Source of the DNA: Aureococcus anophagefferens
Lineage: Eukaryota > Sar > Pelagophyceae > Pelagomonadales > Pelagomonadaceae
NCBI RefSeq assembly: GCF_000186865.1
Contig: NW_008705561.1
Span: 1,093,932-1,157,931, forward strand
DNA: 64,000 nucleotides
Direction of reading: 5' to 3'
Positions 55,495 to 64,000 of the stretch are shown here, piece after piece. The notes beneath the pieces were generated by a model that was not told the origin of the DNA, did no database searches, and worked only from the letters and a program-made list of their open reading frames with translations. Position numbers and translations under genes: made by a program. Position 1 is the stretch's first letter. Each line of letters begins with the position of its first letter.

Positions 55495-57206
55495 ATGGCG
55501 GACTTTGAGAGCGCCTCGTGGAACCGGGACAACGCGCGCGGCCGCGTCCGGCGACCCGGTTCACCGGCGGAAGCGTATCGTCGCTTCGCGCGCGCCCTGC
55601 TCGACCCGCGCGCGTCGCAGGCGCAGGCGCACTCGGGCGCCGTGGAGGCGAAGCACACGCCGCCGGCGGCGACGCCCTCGAGCTACGGCAACTTCATGCG
55701 CGCGCGCGGCGTCCGGTTCCGTCGGTTACGGGAGAGGCAACCGACGCTTTTCGGACAAAAAAAACCACCGCCCCCCGCAGGCCGAAGCGCGTGCGCGCGG
55801 GCTCGTTCACGCGGCAGCGCACGGACAGCGGCGACGGGTCCCTGAGCGGGCGGCTGCGGTCCGCGAGCGACCTCGAGCGCGCGGGCCTCGTGACGGCGGC
55901 GCAAAAGGGCGCGCTCAAGGACATGATCATCTACGGCGACGAGGCCCTGCGCGCGGCGCTGGACAAGTACCAGCTGGGCGACAGCGGCGAGCTCGAGAGG
56001 CTCATGCACGCGGGCCACCTCGACAAGCAGCTCGGCGCGTCGACGACGTCGTCGCCCGCGCGGAAATCGCGCGCGGGGTCCATCGACCTGCTCGCCGAGC
56101 TCGACCTCGAGGGCGCGCTGAGCGACCTCGCGGCGCCCGGCGGGCCGCGGAAGCCGCCGCCGAGCGCCGAGGTCCTCGGGCTGCCGCACGACGACCAGCT
56201 CATGGGCTTCGACATGGAGATGCCGTTCCTGTCCAACTTCTTCGAGGGCCAGCCGGGCCTCGCGCCGCCCGACGAGGCCTCGGGCCTCGCGCCGCCCCGG
56301 GGTGGCCGGAACCGGCGCTGCGGCTCCGTCGGGTCCTTCGGGAGCGCGTGCTCCGAGGACGGCCGCTTCGACTCGGGGCGCCACGACGTGCCGCGCCTCG
56401 GCTTCCGGGGGCGCTCCGACTCCCAGGGCTCCTACTGCTCCGTCGAGGGCTCGGACATCTCCGCGTCGTCGGCGCACCGCGGCGGCGGCGGCGGCGCGTG
56501 GGCGGGCAAGGGCCGGCGCGACGCCTTCGAGGACGACGCGCCCGCGGCGCCCGTGGGCCGGGGCCGCCGCGGCGCGGCGGCGGCCCGCGGCGGCGGCCGC
56601 CGCGGCGACGGCGCGGCGAAGCGCCGGGGCCGCCGCGGCGGCGACGACGACGCGCCGCGCAAGGCGGAGAAGAAGCCCGACGCGCACCCCGGCCCGGACC
56701 AGCCCATCGTCGCGTACCGCGGCAAGATCTCGTCGACGGTCCAGGACGACCCGGACCCCGCGACGCTCAACGGCGGGCCCGCGCCGCCCTACGAGATGCT
56801 CATCAACTTCCCCCGGGCCAAGTCGCGCGCGGCGATCCACTGCGTCATGTGCGGCCGCCGGCCCCGCGAGCCCGGCGCGGAGTCGCCGCCGGCCAAGCCC
56901 GAGCCCGTCAAGCCCGAGGACGTCGACCTCTGCAACCCCGTCGGCGACGTCGTCATCCCCCGCCAGAACAAGGACGTCTGCCGCGAGTGCGACAAGGCGC
57001 TGTGGCGCCACATGGCCAGCGACACGCACTTCAAGTGGTGCAAGGGCTGCAAGCGCTTCCGCAACCTCACGGCCTTCGCCGAGAAGCTCGCGGCCTCCAA
57101 GTGCGACCGCTGCCGCGAGCGCGGCCGCCAGGGCTACATGCGCCGCAAGGGCGGCGGCAGCCCGCCGGGCACGCCGCGCCACGAGGACGACGACTGCGAG
57201 GGCTAG
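55495..57206 (+). CDS. Cys-rich zinc-binding protein, two exons
   Basis: Exon 1 from ATG 55495 reads 'MADFESASWNRDNARGRV', 'EAYRRFARALLD' and 'PSSYGNFMRA'. Exon 2 resumes at 'PKRVRAGSFTRQRTDSGDG' after acceptor CCCGCAG (near 55779) in phase 2. The donor is either GC (GCGCGG, right after 'FMRA') or GT 16 bases later. The intron is about 75 to 90 nt and A-rich near the acceptor. The middle is disordered, with Arg/Gly-rich 'RRGAAAARGGGRRGDG'. The C-terminal 120 residues carry four CxxC knuckles: 'CVMCGRR', 'CRECDKALW', 'WCKGCKRF' and 'CDRCRERGRQGYM', probably two zinc sites. RNA or protein binding is likely; no named family assigned. Confidence 0.65.
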
Positions 57207-57363
57207 GCGCGGGGGCCGTGCCGAGCGCCGCGCGGCGTCGTGCCCCACGACGCCGCGCCGGAGCGCCCCCCCCCCGCGACGCCACTCGCCCCCCGCGACG
57301 CCTCACCTCCGGAGCTCCGCGCCGCCGCCGCGCGAGCCCGCCCGCCGCCATGCCGCCCGCCGC

Positions 57364-57383
57364 GCCCCTCTCGCGAGAGGGGC
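57364..57383. other. 20-bp perfect palindrome, potential 3' hairpin
   Basis: GCCCCTCTCGCGAGAGGGGC is its own reverse complement. It lies 158 bp after the stop of the Cys-rich gene, before an A-rich tract, and could fold as a transcript-end hairpin. The role is inference. Confidence 0.6.
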
Positions 57384-57418
57384 GGCGCGCGCGGCACCCC
57401 TCGCTACCACGACCACCA

Positions 57419-57460
57419 CAAACAACGACAAAAACACACAAAAACACACAAAAAAAAAAA
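57419..57460. repeat. A-rich (ACAAAA)n tract
   Basis: A C/A-only tract containing AAAAACACAC repeats and ending in ten A. It sits in the 538-bp interval between the Cys-rich gene and the small membrane protein; nothing else stands out in that interval. Confidence 0.85.
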
Positions 57461-57744
57461 CGGCCGCACGCCGCGCGGCCACCGCTAACCGACACTGTTC
57501 TGTGAAACCACCACCCTGTTGTTTTCCGGGTCGGGCGCGCCTGGGTTCGCGTTGTCGCGGAGTGAGGGGCTAGATCCGGCGGGGGTCGCGTCGGCGGCCA
57601 CTCGCGGTCGAGAATGGGCGGCGCTCCAGAATTTCGGGTGATTGCCGTGTTCTGAATCTTCTTTCGTAAATCCACCGGCTTCAGTGAGGTCGGAGAGGCT
57701 GCCCGCGCTTCAAAAAGAGGGTGAGCTGCCCGCGGGAGACGCAT

Positions 57745-57930
57745 ATGGATAACTCGCAGGGGACGAAGCAGGCCGAGTTCAAGCTCCGCGACACCTGCAA
57801 CCACATCGAGGGCGGCGAGAAGGCGGCCCTCATCGTCTTCTCCGTCATTTGTTTGCTGGCATGGTCGCTCATGATCTGGTGGTACGTCGACGGCGTCGAC
57901 TCGCGCGAGCGCATCCAAAAGCAGCAATGA
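57745..57930 (+). CDS. 61-aa single-span membrane protein
   Basis: From ATG 57745 ('MDNSQGTKQAEFKLRDTC'). A short charged N-terminus precedes one hydrophobic span at about 28-47 ('ALIVFSVICLLAWSLMIWWY'), with a charged tail ('DGVDSRERIQKQQ'). The frame is open 24 bp upstream from a GTG. The size and the aromatic-flanked span suit an accessory subunit of a membrane complex, but I recognise no family. Codon use is less GC-biased than in neighbours. The following 350 bp to the leucyl-tRNA synthetase stop has no gene. Confidence 0.55.
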   Translation: MDNSQGTKQAEFKLRDTCNHIEGGEKAALIVFSVICLLAWSLMIWWYVDGVDSRERIQKQQ

Positions 57931-58281
57931 GGCCGCGCGGCGCCCCGCCCCCCGCGGCGGCCGATCGGGCAGCGCGGCGCGCCCGGCCCGAGGACGCGGC
58001 GACGACGCGGACGCGGACGCGGTCGCCGGCCGCCGCGCCGCGCGAGCCCCGCGGCGGCGCCCTCCCCCGCTGCGGCGCGCGCGCGGCACCACAGCGCCCG
58101 CGGCCCGACCGGGCTCGCCGCCGCCGGCGGCGACGACGGAGGACCTCGGGCGCCGCTCTCTTGGGCCCCGTTTCCCGCGAGCGCGAGGGAGCGAGCAACG
58201 TCGCGCGAGCGACGTCGCACCCTTAAAGTCGCGCCCCTAAGTATGTCACGTCCGTTAGGCGCGCCGCGCCCGGCGCCGGGC
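57931..58281. other. Convergent intergenic, no gene
   Basis: About 350 bp of very GC-rich sequence (above the local average), open in several frames but without protein character. It holds the 3' ends of the small membrane protein and the tRNA synthetase. Confidence 0.5.
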
Positions 58282-61200
58282 CTAGGCGTAGAGGTGCATG
58301 GTGACCTTGCCCGGGCTCGCGTTGGCGTACTTCTTCTCCGGGCCCGGCGGGCTCGGCGTGTTCTCGAGGTCGACGATCTCGATGGGGAGGAGCTGGCCGG
58401 ACATGATGCACTTGGAGAGGTAGTCCTGGGACTCCTTGAGCACGGCGACCTGGTCGAAGGGCAGCGTGTCGTCGAAGGCGTCGAGGCCGACCTCCGCGGC
58501 GTAGTCGTGCATGAAACTCCCGAACTGCATCGCGAACTTGGCCTGCTTCTCCAAGGCGCCGCCCTTGGCGAAGGGCGACCCCGCGCCCTTGAGCGCCCCG
58601 AGGAGCGCCTTCTTCTCGATGAGCGCGCCGCCGGCGGCCGCGCACGCGTCGCGCGCGAGCTTGAGCACCGCCTTGCGCCACTCGGGGTAGACGGAAGCGA
58701 CGTAGACGTAGCCCCCCGCGGGCGGCTTGCCCTTGAGCGCCTTGAGCTCCTTGGCCGCGTCGAGGCGCAGGGACCGCGCCGTGCCCTTGAGGAAGCCGTA
58801 GGACCGGTTCAGCGCCTTGTCGACGGGCGCCGCGGCGGGCCACGTCAAAGGCTCCCGTTTCTCGAGCACGTCGAACCAGACGTGGTGCGCGAAGTGGGGG
58901 CAGACCGGCGCGATGAGCGCGCACTCCAGCGCCACGTAGTCCGCCAGCAGCCCCGCGTGCATGGGCACGGACGACCGCACGCACCAGTCGCGGTACGCGT
59001 CGCGCGCGAGCTGGAGCCCGAACGCGCCCGCCTGGATGCCGTCGCGCCAGCGCATGGCCGTGTAGCAGGCCAGCGTCTCCGCGGCCAGCGACGCCATCTC
59101 GTTGGCGAAGGCCGTGTCGATCATGTACGCGTCGCGCGGCGCGTCGGCGGGCCGGAGCTCGAGGGGGTCCGCGTGGCGGCCCGTCGCCTTGCGCGCGAAC
59201 TCCTCCTCGACGTAGAGCATGTTGATGGCGCCGTCGGCGCGCTTCCGCTCGAAGTTGGCGTCCTCGAGGGAGTCGCCCGCGTCCGCGAGCGCGAAGCGCA
59301 CCGCGTCGGCGGAGTAGAGCGCGCAGGCCTCGTCGAGCATGAGGAAGTTGCCCGTCGATTTCGACATCTTCTCGCCGTCGAGGAGCACGAAGCCGTTCGT
59401 GTACATGGACCGGGGCCAGCGCGTGGCCGCCTCGTCGGGCCAGATGGCCGCGTGGTTGTAGAGGCACATCGTCAGGTGGTTGCCGATGAGGTCCTTGCCC
59501 GAGACCCGCAGGTCCATGGGGTACCAGTACTGGAACTCGGCCCGCATTTTTGCGAGTAGGTCGTCGGGGACGGCGCAGGACCCGTCGACGGCCGCCGGGT
59601 GGGGCGCGCCCGTCACGTAGACGTAGTCCCAGACCGCGGCCGTCATCATCTCGGGCGCGACCGCGCCCTGCTCGGCGCCGTCGAGGTTCGTCGCGCCAAA
59701 GCCCTGGAGCACGTGGCAGACCGTGTAGTAGGCCATGTAGATCGTCGAGTCGGAGAGCGACTCGATGAGCCACGCGTCGTCCCAGGGGATGCGCGTGCCG
59801 AGGCCGAAGAGCCGCGAGCAGGCCCACTCCTTCATCCAGCCGAGCGTGTACTTGAAGCGCGCGAGGCACTCCGGGTTGTAGGCCTCGAAGACGCCGTCGA
59901 CGTGCGCGACGACCTTGTCGCGCCACTCCTGCTCGCCGTACTTGAGGTACCACTGCTCCGTGTGCGCGACGATGCAGTCCTCGCCCGACCGCGACACGAT
60001 GGGCGACTCGGGCTCGAAGTAGAGCAGCGCGTCGCCGGACGCGACGAGCTCCGCCTTGACGAGCGGCTTGGCCGCCTCGACGCGCTCGCCCTTGTGGCCG
60101 CCGACGAGCATGACGCCGTAGTTGAAGCCGTTCAAATACGTCTCGCCCTTGGCGAGCTTGAGCTTCGCCTGGTCCTTCTGCGACGTGATCTCGAGCTTCT
60201 CGCACCAGTACTCGGCCGACTTGTCCGAGCTCCAGGACTCCTTCTTGCCGTCCTCGGAGCCCGCGACGGTGATGTTGATGATGGGCACGACGTCGAAGGG
60301 CGCGACCCACTCCTCCTTGACGCCGAACTTGGCGCGGAGCTTCTCGTCGTGCTTCAGCTCGTGGAGCGCGATCCAGTCGTCGGGCGCGTCCGAGGGCACG
60401 GACGTGACGACGCCCGTGCCCTTGGTCATCGAGATCGTCGTCAGCGGGAGCACGTAGACGACGGGGAACGTGGCCAACGGCGCCTTCAGCGGGCACCCGA
60501 TCAGGTCCTGGCCCTTGAAGTCGGCGCCGACCTGGTCGACGGCGCCCCAGGTCCGCGCGTAGCCGGAGAAGACGTCCGGCCCGTTGTCGTTCTTCGCGAA
60601 GGAGCCCTGGTGGGCCAGCCCGACGGCGGACCGCTTCGACATGACGAAGACGTCGCCCGACGCCTGGCGGTAGCAGCCGTAGGCGCCCTCGGGCAGCACG
60701 TAGCAGTTCGTCTGGCCGTACATCGTCTCCGGGCGCAGCGTCGCGGGCACGAGGTAGACCTTGGCGCCGCCGCAGGCCGCGAGGCACGCGGGCTTGGGCT
60801 CGGCGACCTCGAGCTTGATCAGCGTGTACTCCTGGGGGCCGACGCCCTCGCCGGACGCGCGGTCGTGGTCCGCGCAGCACTGCGCGTCCTTGACCGCGTA
60901 GACGTTCGCGCGCTTGCCGTAGGCCATCTTGCCCGCGGCTTTCAACTTCTCGAACTGCCAGCGCACGAAGGAGTCGTAGTAGGGGTTCTTGTTCGTCGTG
61001 ATGAAGGACCGGCGCCAGTCGATGGACGTGCCGAACAATTTCAGGTCCGCGACGCCGTAGGGCGGGAAGTAGTCCAACCACTTGAACGGCTCCGCGAACG
61101 CGCCGATCTCCGACGGCTCGATGCCCATCTTCTCCAACGCCTGCCACTGGTAGGACGTGCCCGCGGCCTTGGACTGGACCTTGGCTTTTTTGGCCTTGCC

Positions 61201-61919
61201 CTTCTTGCCGAGCGCGGCCATCTCCTTCTCCAGGTCGTCGACCTTCGCCGACTGCTTCGCCTCGGCCGCCGCGGCGGCCTCGGCGGCGCCGGGGAAGACG
61301 GGCGGGTTCCCGTAGGCCTCGACCTCGCCCTTGAGCTTGTTCGCCGCCGCCTGGATGGGCATGCCCGTGCAGTGGAACCCGAAGGGGAAGAGCACGTTGT
61401 AGCCCTGGAGCCGCTTGAACGACGCCGCGAACTCGGCCTTGGTCAGGGAGAAGGCGTGGCCCAGGTGCAGGCGCCCGTTCATGTAGGGGTACCTAGAGGA
61501 GCGGCGCGTCGGGTCGGCCGCCGCGCGCGCGTCGTCGCGCTCTCGTCCTTTGCGTTCGGGGCGCGTCAGACGGCGGTCGGGGACCGCGGGAGGCAGGCAG
61601 CGCGGCCGCATGCTCCCGGGAAGGTTCATCCGGACGAGGCCGGGTCCCGGGACAAATGCGGCGCTGGTCTCCAAGTTCCCGTGCTGCATCACTCGCGGCG
61701 AAGTGCGGTTCGGGCGTCGCGGACGCGGGCGCCGCGCGGGAAGGTCACGAAGAACTTGGGCCGGCCGTCCTCGACGGCGTCGGCGGAGAACGTCGCCTCG
61801 CGCTCCCACTGCGCCTGCACAGATTGCTCCATGGCGATGAGCGCGTCGCGCCGCTTCGACGGCTGCGCGCCCGTCGCCGCCGCCGCGCCCTTCGGGGGCG
61901 GAGGCGGTTTGTCGGCCAT
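58282..61919 (-). CDS. Cytosolic leucyl-tRNA synthetase, two exons
   Basis: Start at ATG 61919 ('MADKPPPPPKG'). Exon 1 ends 'KFFVTFP'; a 245-nt GC-AG intron (61737-61493, donor GCGCGG, acceptor CTCTAG, phase 2) leads into 'YPYMNGRLHLGHAF', the HIGH box of class I synthetases ('HLGH'). Further marks are 'FPFGFHCTGMPI', the CP1 editing domain with 'GTGVVTSVPSDAPDD', the KMSKS loop 'GEKMSKSTGNF' and 'GYNVLFPFG'. The archaeal/eukaryotic type is indicated by length (about 1130 residues) and by the editing-domain position. It charges tRNA-Leu. The donor is certain because no GT fits the required phase. The tail ends 'KVTMHLYA'. Confidence 0.9.
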
Positions 61920-62934
61920 GGTCTTGCGCTTCCGCGTGTGCTGCGTCCCCGCGGTCGACGACGAGAGCCGCGTCGCGGAGTCGGGCAGTGCGGCTCGGCG
62001 AGCAAAGGCAAGCAAGCTCGATTGCGCTTCGACGCTTCTCCGGTGAGGGCGGGGGTCCGAGTACGTCGGGCCTCATTCGCGGCCGTGCTCGAGCAGCTCT
62101 ACGACCAGACCACCGACATCGTCAACAACGCAAGCACCGTGCATGATGCTGAAGCCAGGATCGAAGCGGATGCGACAAGACCAGCACTCATTGCGGTCGT
62201 CGACAAGGTTATGTGGCTGCGCGTAGCAAGTGTGTCGTACCATAGCCTCTTACGCGCGCCAGCGCTAGCGTAATGCCGTTTAAGCCATGATTTTACTATG
62301 AGCGGACCACACGTCGTAAAACTATGCACGTCCAAGCTTGCACGGATCAATCCGCAGAGACCCGCTCGACCAAGCACGCACTGCGCAGACGCCAAGGCGG
62401 CGCGATCGACTCGGAGCCTAACTCGGAGCGCAGAGCGAGGTCCGAGAAACCGTTGGACCCCCCTTCACAAGGAGTTCATGGGCAGCAACTACGACCTCAA
62501 CGTCATGATCGCGAAACTGACGACGACGGCACGCAACTTCGTCGAAAACGGGTGCGACCCGTTCCGCGAACGCGCCGAGGTGCCGCCCGGCCTCCATGAC
62601 GCACCTGTCCTTTAGCGCGTGATAGGGGCGTCTCATAATCTCCAAAGCAGCCTCGCAGCCTTCCCGGGCAACGCGCGCGCGTCCCGACGCAGGCTGCGGA
62701 CTTCTGGCGCGCGTCCCGACCTAGGCTGAGGTCTTCAGCCTAAAGCCCCGCGCGGCCGCCCCACGAAAAAAAAACTTCAATGCCGACCTTGATTTCAATT
62801 TTGAGAGAGGACGACTGCCGGGAGGTGGGCAGCACTGTTCCCCGCAGCGCGGCGGCGGTCGTCCGCGGTCGCGGCGGTGGCGTGAGCGTTACGCGGCCGG
62901 CGCAGCGCTGCCGCGGACGCCTCGCGCCTCGGCC
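61920..62934. other. Divergent intergenic, no confident gene
   Basis: About 1 kb between divergent genes. 62050-62640 is clearly lower in GC. Plus-strand frames there read 'LEQLYDQTTDIVNNASTVHD' (62090-62150) and 'HKEFMGSNYDLNVMIAKLTT' (62465-62525), which look more protein-like than the surroundings, but neither has a good start or a continuation. They may be exons of a poorly expressed gene. 62650-62740 holds two copies of GCGCGTCCCGAC (62679, 62709). Confidence 0.45.
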
Positions 62935-64000
62935 ATGGTGCGGCCCCGCGCCCAGCCGCCGCCGCAGCCGGCGATGAAGCAGGGCAACCACGAGAACTAC
63001 ATCGTCCTCGAGCGCGTCGGCGAGGGCTCCTTCGGCGCGCGCGCCGCGTCCCCGCGCCGAAAAACCGCGCCGCACCGCTCCGTCCGCAGGCAAGGTCTAC
63101 AAGGGCCGGCGCAAGTTCACCGGGCAGACCGTCGCGCTCAAGTTCATCAGCAAGCACGGCAAGTCGGAGCGCGACATGCGCAATTTACGCCAGGAGATCG
63201 CGATCCTGTCGGCGCTGGACCACGAGAACGTCGTGAAGATGTTCGACTACTTCGAGACGGAGCGCGAGTTCTGCGTCGTCACGGAGTTCGCGCAGGGCGA
63301 GCTCTTCGAGATTTTAGAGGAGGACGGCACGCTGCCCGAGGACACGGTGCGCGACATCGCCCGCCAGCTCGTCAAGGCCCTGCACTACCTCCACTCGCAG
63401 CGCATCATCCACCGGGATTTGAAGCCCCAGAACGTGCTCCTGGGCGCGAACGGCCGCGTGAAGCTCTGCGACTTTGGGTTCGCGAGAGCGATGTCCATGG
63501 ACACGATCGTGCTCACGTCCATCAAGGGCACGCCGCTCTACATGGCGCCGGAGCTCGTCAAGGAGCAGCCCTACGACCACACGGTGGACCTCTGGAGCCT
63601 GGGGGTGATCCTCTTCGAGCTGCTCGTGGGGCAGCCGCCGTTCTACACGAACTCGATCTACTCGCTCATCAACCACATCGTCAAGGACCCCGTGGTCTTC
63701 CCGTCCCACGTCTCGGAGCAGTTCGAGTCCTTCCTGAGCGGCCTCCTCCAGAAGGACCCGCGGAAGCGGCTCGCGTGGCCCCAGCTCCTCGAGCACCCGC
63801 TCGTGCAGGACACGGCCGAGGACGAGGCGCGCGCGGCGCGGGACCTGGCCTTCTACGGCGACTGCGGCGGCGCGGGCCCGCCGCGGGGGCGGCTCGAGCG
63901 CTTCCTCGAGTACCTCGGCGGCGGCACGATGACGGACCGCGGCCTCGACATCGTCGAGGAGGAGGAGCCGTCGCCGACGTCGAGCCACAAGGGCGGCCGG
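62935..64000 (+). CDS. Fused-type (STK36/FU) protein kinase, N-terminal part
   Basis: Partial, cut at the right edge. ATG 62935 (or 62974) precedes '[15 protein letters not shown]'. A 55-nt GC-AG intron (63035-63089, donor GCGCGC, phase 1) sits inside the Gly-rich loop and leads to '[19 protein letters not shown]'. Kinase motifs: VALK lysine, '[12 protein letters not shown]', 'CDFGFARAM', '[11 protein letters not shown]' and '[19 protein letters not shown]'. '[14 protein letters not shown]', '[16 protein letters not shown]' and '[10 protein letters not shown]' are near-identical to Fused kinases of animals and plants, which serve motile cilia, Hedgehog signalling or cytokinesis. The catalytic domain looks complete; the C-terminal repeats lie outside. 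Confidence 0.92.
   Translation, partial: MVRPRAQPPPQPAMKQGNHENYIVLERVGEGSFGARAASPRRKTAPHRSVRRQGLQGPAQVHRADRRAQVHQQARQVGARHAQFTPGDRDPVGAGPRERREDVRLLRDGARVLRRHGVRAGRALRDFRGGRHAARGHGARHRPPARQGPALPPLAAHHPPGFEAPERAPGRERPREALRLWVRESDVHGHDRAHVHQGHAALHGAGARQGAALRPHGGPLEPGGDPLRAARGAAAVLHELDLLAHQPHRQGPRGLPVPRLGAVRVLPERPPPEGPAEAARVAPAPRAPARAGHGRGRGARGAGPGLLRRLRRRGPAAGAARALPRVPRRRHDDGPRPRHRRGGGAVADVEPQGRP

Noticed and set aside
57364..57383. Bacterial-type rho-independent terminator
   Set aside because: The genome is eukaryotic and no T-run follows; kept only as a palindrome.
59599..62046. 815-codon plus-strand frame opposite leucyl-tRNA synthetase
   Set aside because: Antisense shadow of a certain gene.
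1..64000. tRNA, rRNA or defence-system operon
   Set aside because: Reading both strands I saw no cloverleaf-like tRNA, no rRNA motif and no bacterial-style gene cluster; a tRNAscan run would settle the tRNA point.

Overview
This is a window of a GC-rich, very gene-dense eukaryotic nuclear genome, most likely from a photosynthetic stramenopile (heterokont alga), with a pelagophyte such as Aureococcus as my best guess. The reasons are: N-terminal leaders ending in the heterokont plastid-import motif (ASAF|AP on a peroxiredoxin, ARAF|YAP on a metallophosphatase, AQGF|V on a YchJ-like protein); a plastid ClpC encoded in the nucleus; short introns (52 to 245 nt) in only some genes; a probable selenoprotein; and one intron that looks like a DNA-transposon-derived introner. 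The species name is inference. Two assembly gaps are present (15132-15181 and 26051-26191). I found no tRNA, rRNA or CRISPR array.

Layout. 0-10 kb: a truncated BEACH-type ConA-like protein, a RUS/DUF647 protein, a plastid YchJ/SEC-C protein, two small single-span membrane proteins, a secreted glycosyltransferase-like protein, an IQ-motif protein, a PTP-type phosphatase and a glutathione S-transferase. 10-24 kb: an unrecognised two-exon gene, a PDZ-like coiled-coil protein, a lower-GC fibronectin-III gene with a broken frame, a PH plus alpha/beta-hydrolase gene, a JmjC protein, an amidohydrolase, a secreted coiled-coil protein, and a Myb-HSF-BRCT-UBA regulator with a 10-bp duplication in its Myb domain. 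24-34 kb: a repeat region, a gapped gene, a secreted receptor-L-domain protein, a GT14 glycosyltransferase split by the introner-like intron, ClpC, and a cluster of GGTAATTACC palindromes. 34-44 kb: a plastid selenocysteine peroxiredoxin with a clear SECIS hairpin, and a 2567-residue REJ/EGF/GPS-like multi-span protein with a very long Gly/Asp/Tyr repeat. 44-64 kb: a METTL21-like methyltransferase, a purple acid phosphatase, a MYND protein, a plastid metallophosphatase, a sulfotransferase, a mitoferrin-like carrier, a Cys-rich zinc-binding protein, cytosolic leucyl-tRNA synthetase, and the start of a Fused (STK36) kinase.

The genes do not form an operon or one pathway. Several products are predicted to act in the plastid (YchJ-like, ClpC, peroxiredoxin, metallophosphatase), and many others enter the secretory route. 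Packing is extreme: convergent neighbours abut or share bases at their stop codons (9838/9839, 52208-52211), and divergent start codons lie 45 to 105 bp apart. At least three, and probably four, introns use a GC donor beginning GCGCG, which would make a standard GT-AG gene finder break these genes. Most other long open frames are shadows created by the roughly two-thirds GC composition.
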